A stretch of DNA of 64,000 bases from Halichondria panicea (Eukaryota > Porifera > Demospongiae > Suberitida > Halichondriidae), in the NCBI RefSeq assembly GCF_963675165.1, contig NC_087393.1, forward strand, positions 1,679,502 through 1,743,501. Reading direction: 5' to 3'. The notes beneath the pieces are model-generated. The model did no database searches, was not told the origin of the DNA, and worked only from the letters and a program-made list of their open reading frames with translations. The translations under genes and the position numbers were made by a program. Below, piece by piece: positions 1 through 37,936 of this stretch. Positions within the stretch are counted from its first letter, which is position 1, and each line of letters starts with the position of its first letter.

Positions 1-164
1 TGCTATTGTTTTGTTGAAGAATGAAATGATTATAAAGATGCATGAAAGAGACAAGATAAAATCAAAACTGCTAGTATAACACTATTTTAGTCGGCATTTT
101 GTATGAGCAATAAGTACTTGCAGCTCTCATTCAAGACTTGTAGATGTAAATAAATACCTTCTAG

Positions 165-322
165 AGGGCGACACGAAGAGATATAGCTTGTAAAACTTCA
201 TACGGAAGAGCTAAAGCTAAAACGAGACGGTAAGTACCTACAAACTCGCTCAATCTCTCTATAAACTGACGGCTAGCTGCAACTCATTTGACTGTATTCA
301 ACATTTCTCTTCGTGTCGCCCT
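165..322. repeat. Foldback/MITE-like element, 17-bp perfect TIR
   Basis: AGGGCGACACGAAGAGA at 165-181 is perfectly inverted at 306-322. The 158-bp unit has no coding capacity. It is probably a small non-autonomous DNA element. I could not identify a target-site duplication or a superfamily. Confidence 0.6.
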
Positions 323-452
323 GCCCATTCATTCGTATAAATAGATAGAAGCTTCAGTTCAATATTTCCTGGCCTACCGAGGCTAAAATTTGCCGACTGA
401 GAAAATTTCTAACTTTGTGATTCTCCACTGTACAAAATACACAAAAATAATG

Positions 453-869
453 ATACCGTATATGCTTGATCAGGAGCCGCGGCTACTAAATGTTTCATTT
501 TGCTGGAAGAGGAGGCTACAATTCGAGAGAGGCCACTGTTCAAGAGCGGCGTTTATTAGCTCCAGCTAATTCAACAACCTTTAGTTTGTCATCAAAAGTT
601 CTTTTCACCTGCATAAACTTGAATCTGCCATGAGAAAGTCTTTGTGAAGCACTAACAAGCTGCTACTTGTACCCAGAAGCTACGTACATGTAGCTAGCTG
701 TTAGTATTAATAATTTTTTTGCTGCCTTGTGCAGAAATGCTAGAGTCAAACTTCACTGAGGCTACTATTTGAGAGCGGCTACTAAATGTTTCATTTTGCT
801 AGCAAGGGAGGCTACTATTTGAGTGCGGCCTTTATACAAGCGCGGCCTCTGATCAAGCATATACGGTAT
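453..869. mobile_element. MITE-like element, 20-bp perfect TIR
   Basis: ATACCGTATATGCTTGATCA at 453-472 is perfectly inverted at 850-869. Inside, a direct repeat beginning GCGGCTACTAAATG occurs near 479 and again near 775, so the element has internal duplication. There is no transposase frame. It is a non-autonomous DNA transposon candidate of unknown family. Confidence 0.7.
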
Positions 870-1195
870 TCATAGAGCGTTTGATGCGTGGGTGGGAACA
901 CTATACCGTAACCTTAACGGTGTATCAAAAATTTAGCAAGATTCCGGAAAAACAAACAATCTACATGTATAGAATCGAAATTACGGCTTAGTCGTGGACT
1001 AACAGTAGTAACGGTAAACCCATTGTATCTACATGTACATGTATTAACGTAAATATGAATGTTAGGTACATGTACGCGTCGTCAACCAAGATTATGCAGG
1101 GGCTTGCTCAGTATAAACAGATGGCTGATTACAACGTACATGTATGTACAGTACAGTATTCTACTTTTTGGTATTGTACCGTAAGGAATGCCTTA

Positions 1196-10150
<8,955 letters not shown>

Positions 10151-10275
10151 GAATCTCCTGGCTATTTTGGTAGACTAGACAGCTACAATAATTATACAGT
10201 ACATAATTGTTTATGAACACGTGTAACAACCACACCCAAACAGGAAAGGAAATCTATCTGCTTAGCCCAGAGCTA

Positions 10276-10622
10276 GAGGAGGCTGGAACCACTTGACCTT
10301 AGCTAATTAAGGTCACTAATTGGATTTATGCAAACTTCTCTTGCAGACTACTTCAAGCCTAGTTTTTAGTGTCTGTAAGTTTAAAAACGTTATTTGCAGG
10401 GGGGGTCAAATTTCCTATTTTGCTCAGAAGCAGAGATAGAATCAAAAGTCTTGCTCTTTAGTAGATCTAGCCTCGATATCATGAGCGGCTTGTTCTCGAG
10501 GTCCCGGCACAAGCTGGCTTTAAGCAGAGGAGGTGCGAAGCACTTAACCTTTTGCTATTAGGTCTCTAATTGCCGTTGTGTAATTGCATGCCAGTCTCAT
10601 GAATTAGCCGCCCTTCCTAAGT
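10276..10622 (+). repeat. Left arm of large inverted repeat
   Basis: Shares long near-identical stretches, in inverted orientation, with 12361-12613. Landmarks in order are GGAACCACTTGACCTTAGC, ACTACTTCAAGCCTAG, the AGTGTCTGT region, GGGGGGTCAAATTT, GCGAAGCACTTAACCTTT, TCTCTAATTGCCGTT and CATGCCAGTCTCATGAAT. This arm has extra insertions compared with the other. The pair flanks about 1.7 kb. Confidence 0.75.
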
Positions 10623-10648
10623 GAGAAGGGCGGCTGATTCGTGAGACT
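10592..10648. repeat. Terminal hairpin of the AGTCTCATGAAT repeat family
   Basis: AGTCTCATGAATTAGCCGCC is followed after a short loop by its imperfect inverse, GGCGGCTGATTCGTGAGACT. The same terminus recurs at 12850-12910, 13057-13096 and about 41143-41168, so it marks a dispersed repeat family. Confidence 0.65.
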
Positions 10649-11009
10649 AACCAACAAGCTGAAAGACGTGCAAGACAGCCTGGAGCAAAGAGCTTGCCAT
10701 CAATAGAATCATGTCAAGGAACACTCCAAAACAACCAGCTATAAGAAGCCATCATCTATGATTAAAAGAAGTTATATCCAGGACCATGCATGTACCACAG
10801 CAGAAGAGCCTGAGGCCTCCTTTTACAATGTATATACGTATAAAGTGGACCGTACATGCATGCTACACGCAACAAAGGCCAGCTATTGAGAAGCCTGGCC
10901 AAAATCTCATCCGCCCTGTGTTCGACTGTGGGAGGGAGCAGCTCAATACTTGACTGAAAGTGGTCGTCGTTCTCTGTTTTACGTTTTAATAATCCATTCT
11001 CGTTCACAC

Positions 11010-11705
11010 AGTTAATGTGCATGTGACGTTCATTCAACTCCAAAATGATCTTGTTGTTGCCAAACCAGTTCAAGATACGACAAGAAATGAAGATTTTGAT
11101 GAGCTCGAGCATTCTTCCTCATTAGTATTCACACCTGAGTTTGCCAATGTGGTCAATGTCGATGGATTGAGAATTAAAGATGGCAAGGTATTTGTTATTT
11201 GGAAGTGGCAGGTGCTACATTAGCCTCGAATCCACGCCGATTAATCGGCGTGGATTCGAGGCTAGTGCTACATCCACAAGACAAGACGGTAATAATAGTG
11301 AGGGGAATTGCTGTTTGTTTTCGGCCAACGGAACCCCGGACTATTCAGACGCAGAGTCTGAAACAGTCACACACCATACCTTTCAAGGTGATCGGATGTA
11401 TTAAGGAAAAACTATATCCAGAAGTACTCCTAAAAGCAAGTGTACTTATTGACGAAGGTGTCCCTGTACCTATATATAGAAGTACATGTTGAACCTGACA
11501 ATCCTGTGACTCCAAATGCAATTGCGTTGTAGACAGTTCCTTTGGATACGTAGTGAAGGAAGCACGGGATGCTGTGTACGATGCCCTCATAAGGAATGAC
11601 ATTACTGTTGTAACATTCAAGTGGGTCAAATATGTCAGTGACTGGTATATACCGTATGGGCCCAGGGTTTTTTTTGCTAACATAACAACAAAAGGTGTAT
11701 GGCCA
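11010..11705 (+). pseudogene. Broken protein-coding relic, possibly HIRAN-like
   Basis: The plus strand carries stretches of protein-like translation broken by stops and frame shifts: FTPEFANVVNVDGLRI, IPFKVIGCIKEKLYPEV, VEPDNPVTPNAIAL in another frame, then FGYVVKEARDAVYDALI. The pattern of a Glu-x-Asn-Pro-x-x-x-Asn-Ala-Ile-Ala box followed by a Gly-Tyr-hydrophobic helix is reminiscent of HIRAN-type domains. That link is inference from memory. A perfect palindrome (11221-11264) sits inside. It lies between the arms of the large inverted repeat, so it may be cargo or a relic of an element. Not functional as it stands. Confidence 0.4.
11221..11264. repeat. Perfect 44-bp palindrome
   Basis: TAGCCTCGAATCCACGCCGATT is followed immediately by its exact reverse complement with no loop. 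Its ends (TAGCCTCG and CGAGGCTA) match the termini of the looped hairpins at 44176-44263 and 57660-57772, so it looks like a minimal member of that family. Confidence 0.85.
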
Positions 11706-12360
11706 TCAAATTAATGTTGAAGTACACATTAAGTACTGTTGTCGCCTAACCTAATTTTGCGTTGATCAATTTCCAATGACTGCATTAATTTAATTGTATA
11801 ACACTCGCACGACTGTAAACAATCATGTTCTAATAGCATTGTTCACCGCTCATGTCATTTTTTGTTGTACATTTCTATTGAAATTCGACCAAGTGCAGCA
11901 ATAACATGCATCATAATTATACACGTATTATTAGCTGTTAGCCATGAATATATTGCTCATGATTATCAATGTCCAAATTATAAATAGTTGTGGTCAGTTA
12001 TATTGCAGTAACTTATGAGGGAGGATGATCAACTGGCACATTGTAGTATATATTCGCACGTACATCAAATGAAGGCATTTGATAAAACAGTAATAATTGA
12101 TGGCAACAAGGGATCCATTCGTTTGGGAGAACTTTCCTCCAATTTACTTGACGGTGTGAAGTGTAAAATGTGCCCACCATATCTCTGAAGAAGCATTCCA
12201 CATCTCACATCTTCAGTTGTGGAAGCTCTTGAATGTTTAATATCTCCTCAGTGCAAGTGAGAGAGATCTTTATAGCAGTTCACTCCTGTGTACCCATGGT
12301 TAGGCCTATAGGCTCTTGAATCAGCCCTTCTCAAGGTCTCTCCCCCCCCCCCCCCCCCCA

Positions 12361-12613
12361 GGTAGGAAGGGCGGCTAATTCATGAGACTGGCATGCAATC
12401 ACAACGCGTAACGGCAATTAGAGACCTGATTAGCAAAGGTTAAGTGCTTCGCGCCTCCTCTGGGCTTTAAGACTTGTATCTCTGCTTCTGAACAAAATTG
12501 GCGAAAATAAAATTTGACCCCCCTGAAAAATAACGTTTTAAACTGACAGACACTAAAAACTAGGCTTGAAGTAGTCTGCAAGAGCTTAATTAGCTAAGGT
12601 CAAGTGGTTCCAG
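12361..12613 (-). repeat. Right arm of large inverted repeat
   Basis: Inverted counterpart of 10276-10622; see the landmarks there. It abuts an 18-nt poly-C run on its left and the 98-bp foldback arm at 12615 on its right. Confidence 0.75.
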
Positions 12614-12614
12614 T

Positions 12615-13036
12615 CCAGAGGAGGTCGGACATCACTTGAACTTTCACTAATTATGACCTTTTAATGACATTCCAGGCCAAATTGCTTTTCGTTTTTGCTG
12701 ACTCAGCAGTAGAACATGACTGGATCTATAGAGGCGGATCTAGCTAGTATGGGTATTATTACTGATAGGGTTAGGTCCAGTAATCATCACAGACACCAAA
12801 CACAACTAGTTGTCAACAGAATCAGCGACAGAAACCGTGCATAAATATTGTCTCATGAATCAGTCGCCCTCTATAACATAGACGCCGCCCAACTTTTAGA
12901 GGGCGGCTACAATAGATACTAGCAGAAGTACGTAGACACTACTGCTGAGTCAACAAAAACGAAAAGCAATTTGGCCTGGAATGTCATTAAAAGGTCATAA
13001 TTAGTGAAAGTTCAAGTGATGTCCGACCTCCTCTGG
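12615..13036. mobile_element. Foldback element with 98-bp inverted arms
   Basis: Arms 12615-12712 and 12939-13036 are reverse complements with about one mismatch over 98 bp. They begin CCAGAGGAGGTCGGACATC and end near GACTCAGCAGTAG. The 226-bp core contains another copy of the CATGAATCAG-type terminus and no obvious protein. The near-identical arms suggest recent insertion or arm homogenisation. Confidence 0.8.
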
Positions 13037-13056
13037 TTCCAGTCTCCTCTGCCCGA

Positions 13057-13080
13057 GCCGCCCTTCCATGGAAGGGCGGC
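13057..13080. repeat. Perfect 24-bp palindrome
   Basis: GCCGCCCTTCCA is followed by its exact inverse and then the family terminus CTGATTCATGAGACTAC. It is probably the outer end of the repeat family seen at 10592 and 41143. Confidence 0.75.
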
Positions 13081-13212
13081 TGATTCATGAGACTACCCCG
13101 AGGCTTAGTCTCTAGCTAGCTAGCTTGGGGATCCCTCTGCTGGTACATGGTTAAGCAGTGAGTCTCTGTCTCGGTCTGGCTGAGTGCCCCTCCGAGAGCT
13201 GTTGCAAGGAGA

Positions 13213-23005
<9,793 letters not shown>

Positions 23006-23146
23006 TTACTCATCGACATCGATTGTTAATAATACATCACAATCATCTGTTGTCTCGTGTCTCGATCAATCATTGTTTTATCTCATGAAATAAGTTGTCA
23101 CAGTGTTGTTTGTTTTGATGTACAGTTCCATATGTTTTTTGTAATT

Positions 23147-23152
23147 AATAAA
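23147..23152 (+). terminator. Poly(A) signal of ABCC gene 2
   Basis: AATAAA about 142 nt after the stop codon. Confidence 0.55.
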
Positions 23153-23178
23153 TCTGCTATAAATTTATGACTGATGTA

Positions 23179-23359
23179 TATACAGTGGAACCCTCTATAA
23201 CGGACACCTTTGGGGAACAATGTTTTGGCCTTTATACAGAGGTGGCCTTTGAGAAGTTGTTTTGTACACGAACTGTTCATTTGGGACCTGGGTTTCTGGC
23301 CGTTATATAGCAGCTGGCTTTTATTCGGAGGTGGTTGTTAACAGAGGTTCCACTGTATA
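23179..23359. mobile_element. pogo/Tigger-type MITE
   Basis: The left end TATACAGTGGAACC and right end GGTTCCACTGTATA are perfect 14-bp inverse copies. The CAGTGGAACC terminus flanked by TA fits non-autonomous Tc1/mariner-pogo elements (family knowledge). The body contains degenerate TTTATACAGAGGTGGCC repeats. There is no transposase. Confidence 0.75.
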
Positions 23360-23632
23360 AAAAAATATATATATACAGTTGCAGTGTACGTAAATTCTAT
23401 TACGAATTTATTTGTGATTATTCCACGGGCTTTTAACATACATGATGCATTTGTATTAAGAAACTGAGCATGCATTCACACGTACTGTGTTAATTATCTT
23501 CAATATAATTATGCACTAGCTACACAGAGGACATTATTAAGATGTGCTGAAAATTTTCTGAAACAGTATAGACTGCGCGCTGATCATGACATAAAATTGG
23601 ATGATTGTTGGGCAACATAACGTACATAATTA

Positions 23633-33125
<9,493 letters not shown>

Positions 33126-34624
33126 TATGCACCTAGGCAGCACAGCAGTACTGTACTACAGTAGATCGAGCAGAGTATGCAGCAGAGCTAGCTGAAAGGC
33201 AGAATACTGGCAAAGGTCATCAATACTACTGATTCAGTTGTTTTTCCAGAATGATGCAATTGAGTACCACGACCCTTTACCTACTAAGGGGGCTGCAAGA
33301 CTTGAGAGCGCATGCGCAAATTTGTCTTGTCAATGTGTCAGAATTCCATCCACATTGCATTACTGTCAATTTTTTTGTCGCACCCTGCAAGCAATAGAAA
33401 AATGGTGAAACAGCACGTCATCCGATTGATGATCAGCAATAAGTCCGGTTTGGATATGACTTCTAGTGATGATTGGTATGACAGTGGACGTTTGGCCGAT
33501 TCTTATTCTTGGCCTAAGTCTGCATGGGTATAATTAAATCTTCACGGAAAGCATGGGTCCCCTTTGCCCATTCAATGAGTCTATGAAAGTGATACAACAA
33601 TGAGAAAGGTTCAGTGCACTGGAGCCAATGATATACCCTGTAGACATTTGGCACTATGCACCCAGCTTTCAAAATGGTATATAGTGTACATACATTAGTC
33701 ACATGCAAGCTGTAAATAGTACCTTATAAGGTTATTCTTGTTACACCGCAGCATATATTGCATTCCTTCTCCAGTATTTCTTAGAAATGTTCCAAAGTAT
33801 TACTAACTCATCCACACGGGCTACTAGATCTATAAAGTTTTACTTTCCATACAAACCACATTTTGTCTATTATTATAGCAATATTGATTCTCAGAAGCAT
33901 GCATGTCAACACACAACCATCCATGAAGTATCATAATTATTCTGCTAGTTAGAGCTAGAGCACAAGATATATGCACTGCACCAAGCTTACCCTTGCATTG
34001 TGAGCAGACTTTACCTGCTTTATTATCTGTATAATTATGGCGCTTTACAAGCATTATTAATCAATTTTGTTCACTTGTCTGAACTCTGGCCACATGCAGG
34101 TTTAGTTCATTGTGGCTAGTTGAATTCCTGTACATCGCCTGCATGTCTCGCCTGCATGTCTGAGTAAGCACCCTATCGTCACCACATTATCATTCTTAGA
34201 ATAACCATGGCATGAAATTGATTGTAGCAAAAAAGTCCCCCTTCCCCATGCAGGGGCCTGGGCCATGCTCTCTCTCCATGACAGCGTCATCAAGCGTTAC
34301 AGTATACCTATGTATACAATTGCATTTGCATTTGCTTATAATTGCTTGTCATTTTCAGTTCTAATTTGTCAAACTCTGTCTAGATGTTGGTGTGGCTTGT
34401 TTGTTAAGCCCTGCGCGTATAAAAATGTACATTTCCTGTCAAGTTCAAGAAGTGATTAGACAGGCTTAGAATATTATACACAAGATTGTACTCAACCTCC
34501 CCACATTATTTATCCAATTTATGAATGCAATGAGCCTTAATTGTCCCACTCTATAACCTTGTTCCGGCCCGACTTGTCAATCTTCTAGATTGAAGAAAAA
34601 TCGGACTCAATCCCCTTTCAGCTT

Positions 34625-34975
34625 ACCATGGTGATGGCGAGGACGAGTGGAGGGAGGTACCATTTGAAAGGTCTAAGTGCCGTGGCAAGAGGAACAATCA
34701 CTGAGCAGACACTGGAAAAGATTCTGTATCGAATAAGTTAATCTATATAATAGTCAATTAAATTACCTGAATGGCTTATAATCTTTGCTGTGTATACATG
34801 TGAAAGGGTCCAATGAGAGGATCTGTTGTGTGATAGTCTCAGTAAGACACTAGTATGATCACAGAAAACAAGATGACAGCTAGAGAACCAGAATAATCCC
34901 ACAATACTGTATGTAGAAATTATGGCCGAGTCCCCACCTCATACATGTTCGAACCATTCCACTGAGAGTGCCACT
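34625..34975 (-). pseudogene. ABCC exon 3-exon 2 fragment
   Basis: Minus-strand sequence matches the TMD0 exons of the ABCC genes: exon 3 end (CACTCGTCCTCGCCATCACC), then degraded exon 2 (TCATTGGACCCTTTCACAT). Deletions and frame shifts break it, and no downstream exons follow. It is a dead partial duplicate. Confidence 0.75.
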
Positions 34976-35854
34976 GCATGTGCAGTGCACAAACGTTGAA
35001 TTCAATTCCCATGCAGTAATGCAGCTCTGCATGGGCATGGCTGATTCATGAGACAAGAGCCCTGGCTTATTGTTCACTTTGGGGAAAATAAGTAGATCTA
35101 GGCTTGGGAAATGAAAAATGGGCTACTTGGTATGTACGTATGACCAACTGGAGTAATTCCACCACAAAACTTATGAACTAAGTGTGCTTTCTCTTTCAAA
35201 AGTATACTGAGAGAGAGAGGTGTTCCCCTTACCTGTTACAATAATTGTGTACAATGATAATTTTATACGTTAACTGCACAAATTCGCTATAAAATCTGAG
35301 AATTATAGGTTGATTTAATGAGCAAAATATAAAGGATTGTGAGCAAGACATGTCAAAAAAGTTTTGAGCATTATGTGAGCATGGGGATGAAGGATTTCTT
35401 TTTGTAATTGGTGCAACCATGCATGGCAATCCAAAAATTCATGATATAGTGTGGTGACGATAACGTGCCTACTAGGTGACCTGAAGGTCTTCATTTAGCC
35501 ACAAGGAACACAATCACCACATCCAATCAATTCTGTAATAGAGATGTACTCAACCACCTATCTCCATTTTAATTTTCATATTGTATGCATGAGTGTATGG
35601 CAACAGGGAACCCACCTAATAATATTATGTTTGTAGGAATCGATAAACAATAATTTTCTCACAACAATTGTTTACCAGTCCCAATTAAGGAGGAAAAATG
35701 TGTCAAATTCATACTATAGCCTTATAAATATAATTAGCCTATAATTATACAGCAACGCAGCAAGCAAACTTGTTCATGCAGCTATAGCCTCGTTCTCATG
35801 CACAATAGCAATTAGCACATTGTGAATTTTTCGACCTCTGTATAACTTCAAGTT

Positions 35855-35950
35855 TTGAAGGAAGCTGCAGCTTGGGGTTGCCTGGCTCGGCCCGTTGGTC
35901 ACTTTATATTTTATATTGGGAAATTAAATCTTCACGGAAAGCAGAGTATA
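35855..35950 (-). pseudogene. Fragment of the HEPN gene 5' coding end
   Basis: Matches the N-terminal coding part of the HEPN gene (38795-38895) through GAAGC...GCAGCTTGGGGTTG, GTTGGTCACTTTAT and AAATCTTCACGGAAAGC, with deletions that disrupt the frame. Confidence 0.65.
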
Positions 35951-36982
35951 CATGCATGCATGAATTGATGCATTAATTGCCCATTCTTACACAGTCATAT
36001 ACTATTAGATGCAGTCCATGAAAATGATACAAAGGCAGCTATATAGTATAATTGACAGTTTCATACAAGTCATGCAGTTCACAGGAGCCAACGATACCTT
36101 GTGGTGAGCTTGCATACGCATTGTGTATGACACACTCAGCTTTTGGGATGGTGTTTGGTATAGTACTGTATGTATACGTCAGCTGTGAAGGGTACTATAT
36201 ACCTTAATACGGTCATTCTTGTTAAATTCGCAGCATTGCATTCATTCTCCGATATATTTCTGCTAATTTATCCACAGTTCCACATCATGCACTATAATTA
36301 TACTAACTATAAACTACGAGTTTACTTTCAATGTACTTTGCCCATAGTAAAAACTATGAATCAACATTCTCAGAAGCATGGAAGCACATGCAATATTAAA
36401 ATATTGCAAATGTCATAATGCTGCTATACTTACAGACAGATTTGTCTTTTAGGAACCTAGCATGCATGGCCCACTTATTAGAAGTATACAATCCTGTAAA
36501 TTGTGACAGGATAATTATAAACAAACTTTAATTTGCATAATAGGCTTGAAAGTTGGAATAGGAGGTATAACCATGCAGTTGTCATGGAGATAGAGCGTGG
36601 GAGACTTTTTATTGCAGTTACTACCATGGTTATTCTAAGAATGATAGTGTGGTGACGATAACCTGCTGTTTACTTCAGCATGTAGATCTATATGTGCGAA
36701 CCGAAACATGCAGGCGGTGTGCAGAAATTCCGCAGCCTAGGGAACTACTATATGTTTACCACCACCAACATAACGTTTCAATTCTGTAGAGATCAGATAA
36801 GTGCACTCTAAAGCCACTGTACAGAGTATAGATGAACACATGAAGTGTATATATATAATTATATGTATCCATGCAAGTTAAAGAAAAAAGTATAAAGACG
36901 TATTTACATGCACTCTCACCTCACCTACCCAACTGTTTTATGAGTGCATTGAGCCTATAATCCACCAATCCCCCATCAGCTT

Positions 36983-37320
36983 ACCATTGTGATGGCGAGG
37001 ACGAGTGGAGTGAGGTACTGGTATAGGAAGTGGTTGATCCACATCCCAACACCTCGGTAGATGGTGTAGCCAAGTCACACAGTGCCGTGGCAAAAGGAAC
37101 AATCAGCAGCTGCTGGAGAAGAGGTGTATTGAATAGTCAATAGGATTACCTGAATGGCTTACAATGAGGATCTGTTGTTGTGTCTTAGCAACATGACCAC
37201 AGAAAAACAGGATGACAACTAGGGACCGCTAAAATACCGTTAACAAAGCACAGTATATAGTAACTGGTCCTGCATGTTGCCAGGGCAGTCAGGACCAGAA
37301 CCATATACTGGTATAGAAAA
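36983..37320 (-). pseudogene. ABCC exon 3-exon 2 fragment
   Basis: Exon 3 is nearly full length here (36985-37112), but one base is lost in the GACTTGGCTACACC part, shifting the frame. Exon 2 follows as scraps (ACCACAGAAAAACAGGATGA, GGACCAG). Same module as 34625-34975. Confidence 0.75.
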
Positions 37321-37936
37321 TTGCAGTTTAATCTAATGATCGTCTCATATTGAGGTCAGCTAGGTCCTCGTACTTGCTAGTATAGCACATGACATGCCCA
37401 CTGCATACATACTTATCCAACCCTATACATTTTAATCAAAAAACCCTGCAATTGTATCTGGACAACTGCACAAAATTGATTAGGTCACATCCAGGTCATG
37501 CATGCTGCTGCATAAGTCTGTTCTATGTTTACCCAGTCAAGTTAAAGGAAAAGTATACACATGTATAGCATTTACACTGCACGTCACATTGCATGTACAC
37601 TCAGCTATATCCAGCATTCAAGCTTTAATCCTTAATTGTTGCATTGAGCAGCGGGAAAACCACCTGAATCAAGAATCAGATGTGTATAATTTATACAATC
37701 CGTCATACAATAGAATAAAGGAATTGATGTACACTATATGACTATATATAATTATATATCTCTCACATTAAATTTGTTTCAATCCCATCAATTACCCAGG
37801 AAGAAAATTCATCAAGTTATTAATCTGTGTATAGCAAATCAAAATAGGGCCAAGGCTAATAGCTAACTAACAAAGTTTCTCTATTAATAATTATATATAG
37901 TCTCATTATCAGGACAGCAGCCATTTAGTAGGAGTC

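Larger units (their letters stand above)
10151..13212. other. Intergenic spacer between divergent ABCC genes 1 and 2
   Basis: The region between two head-to-head ABCC genes must hold both promoters, but it is mostly nested inverted repeats. These are a split repeat at 10276-10622 and 12361-12613, a foldback element at 12615-13036, two perfect palindromes, an 18-nt poly-C run at 12342-12359, and a broken protein-coding relic at about 11010-11700. I could not recognise a TATA box or other core promoter. Confidence 0.6.
23006..23632. other. Spacer between convergent ABCC genes 2 and 3
   Basis: Holds the 3' ends of two convergent genes. For gene 2 there is AATAAA at 23147-23152. For gene 3 there is a possible AATAAA on the minus strand near 23407-23412. 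A MITE lies between. No coding sequence is seen. Confidence 0.6.
33126..37936. other. Decayed duplication array, left half
   Basis: No intact gene is seen. Two same-strand copies of a module are recognisable: about 33530-34980 and about 35850-37330. Each runs from a scrap of the HEPN gene start (AAATCTTCACGGAAAGCA), through shared spacer (ACTGGAGCCAATGATA, GTTATTCTTGTTA, CAGAAGCATG) and the GACATGCAGGCG minisatellite region, to broken ABCC exon 3 and exon 2. The order matches the real HEPN gene and its upstream flank. Confidence 0.7.

Noticed and set aside
10762-11112. 116-codon minus-strand frame in the ABCC spacer
   Set aside because: No recognisable protein features, and it overlaps the broken plus-strand relic.
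34130-34300. Possible small gene on the minus strand near 34.2 kb
   Set aside because: The sequence matches the minisatellite-bearing spacer of other modules, which is non-coding and decayed.
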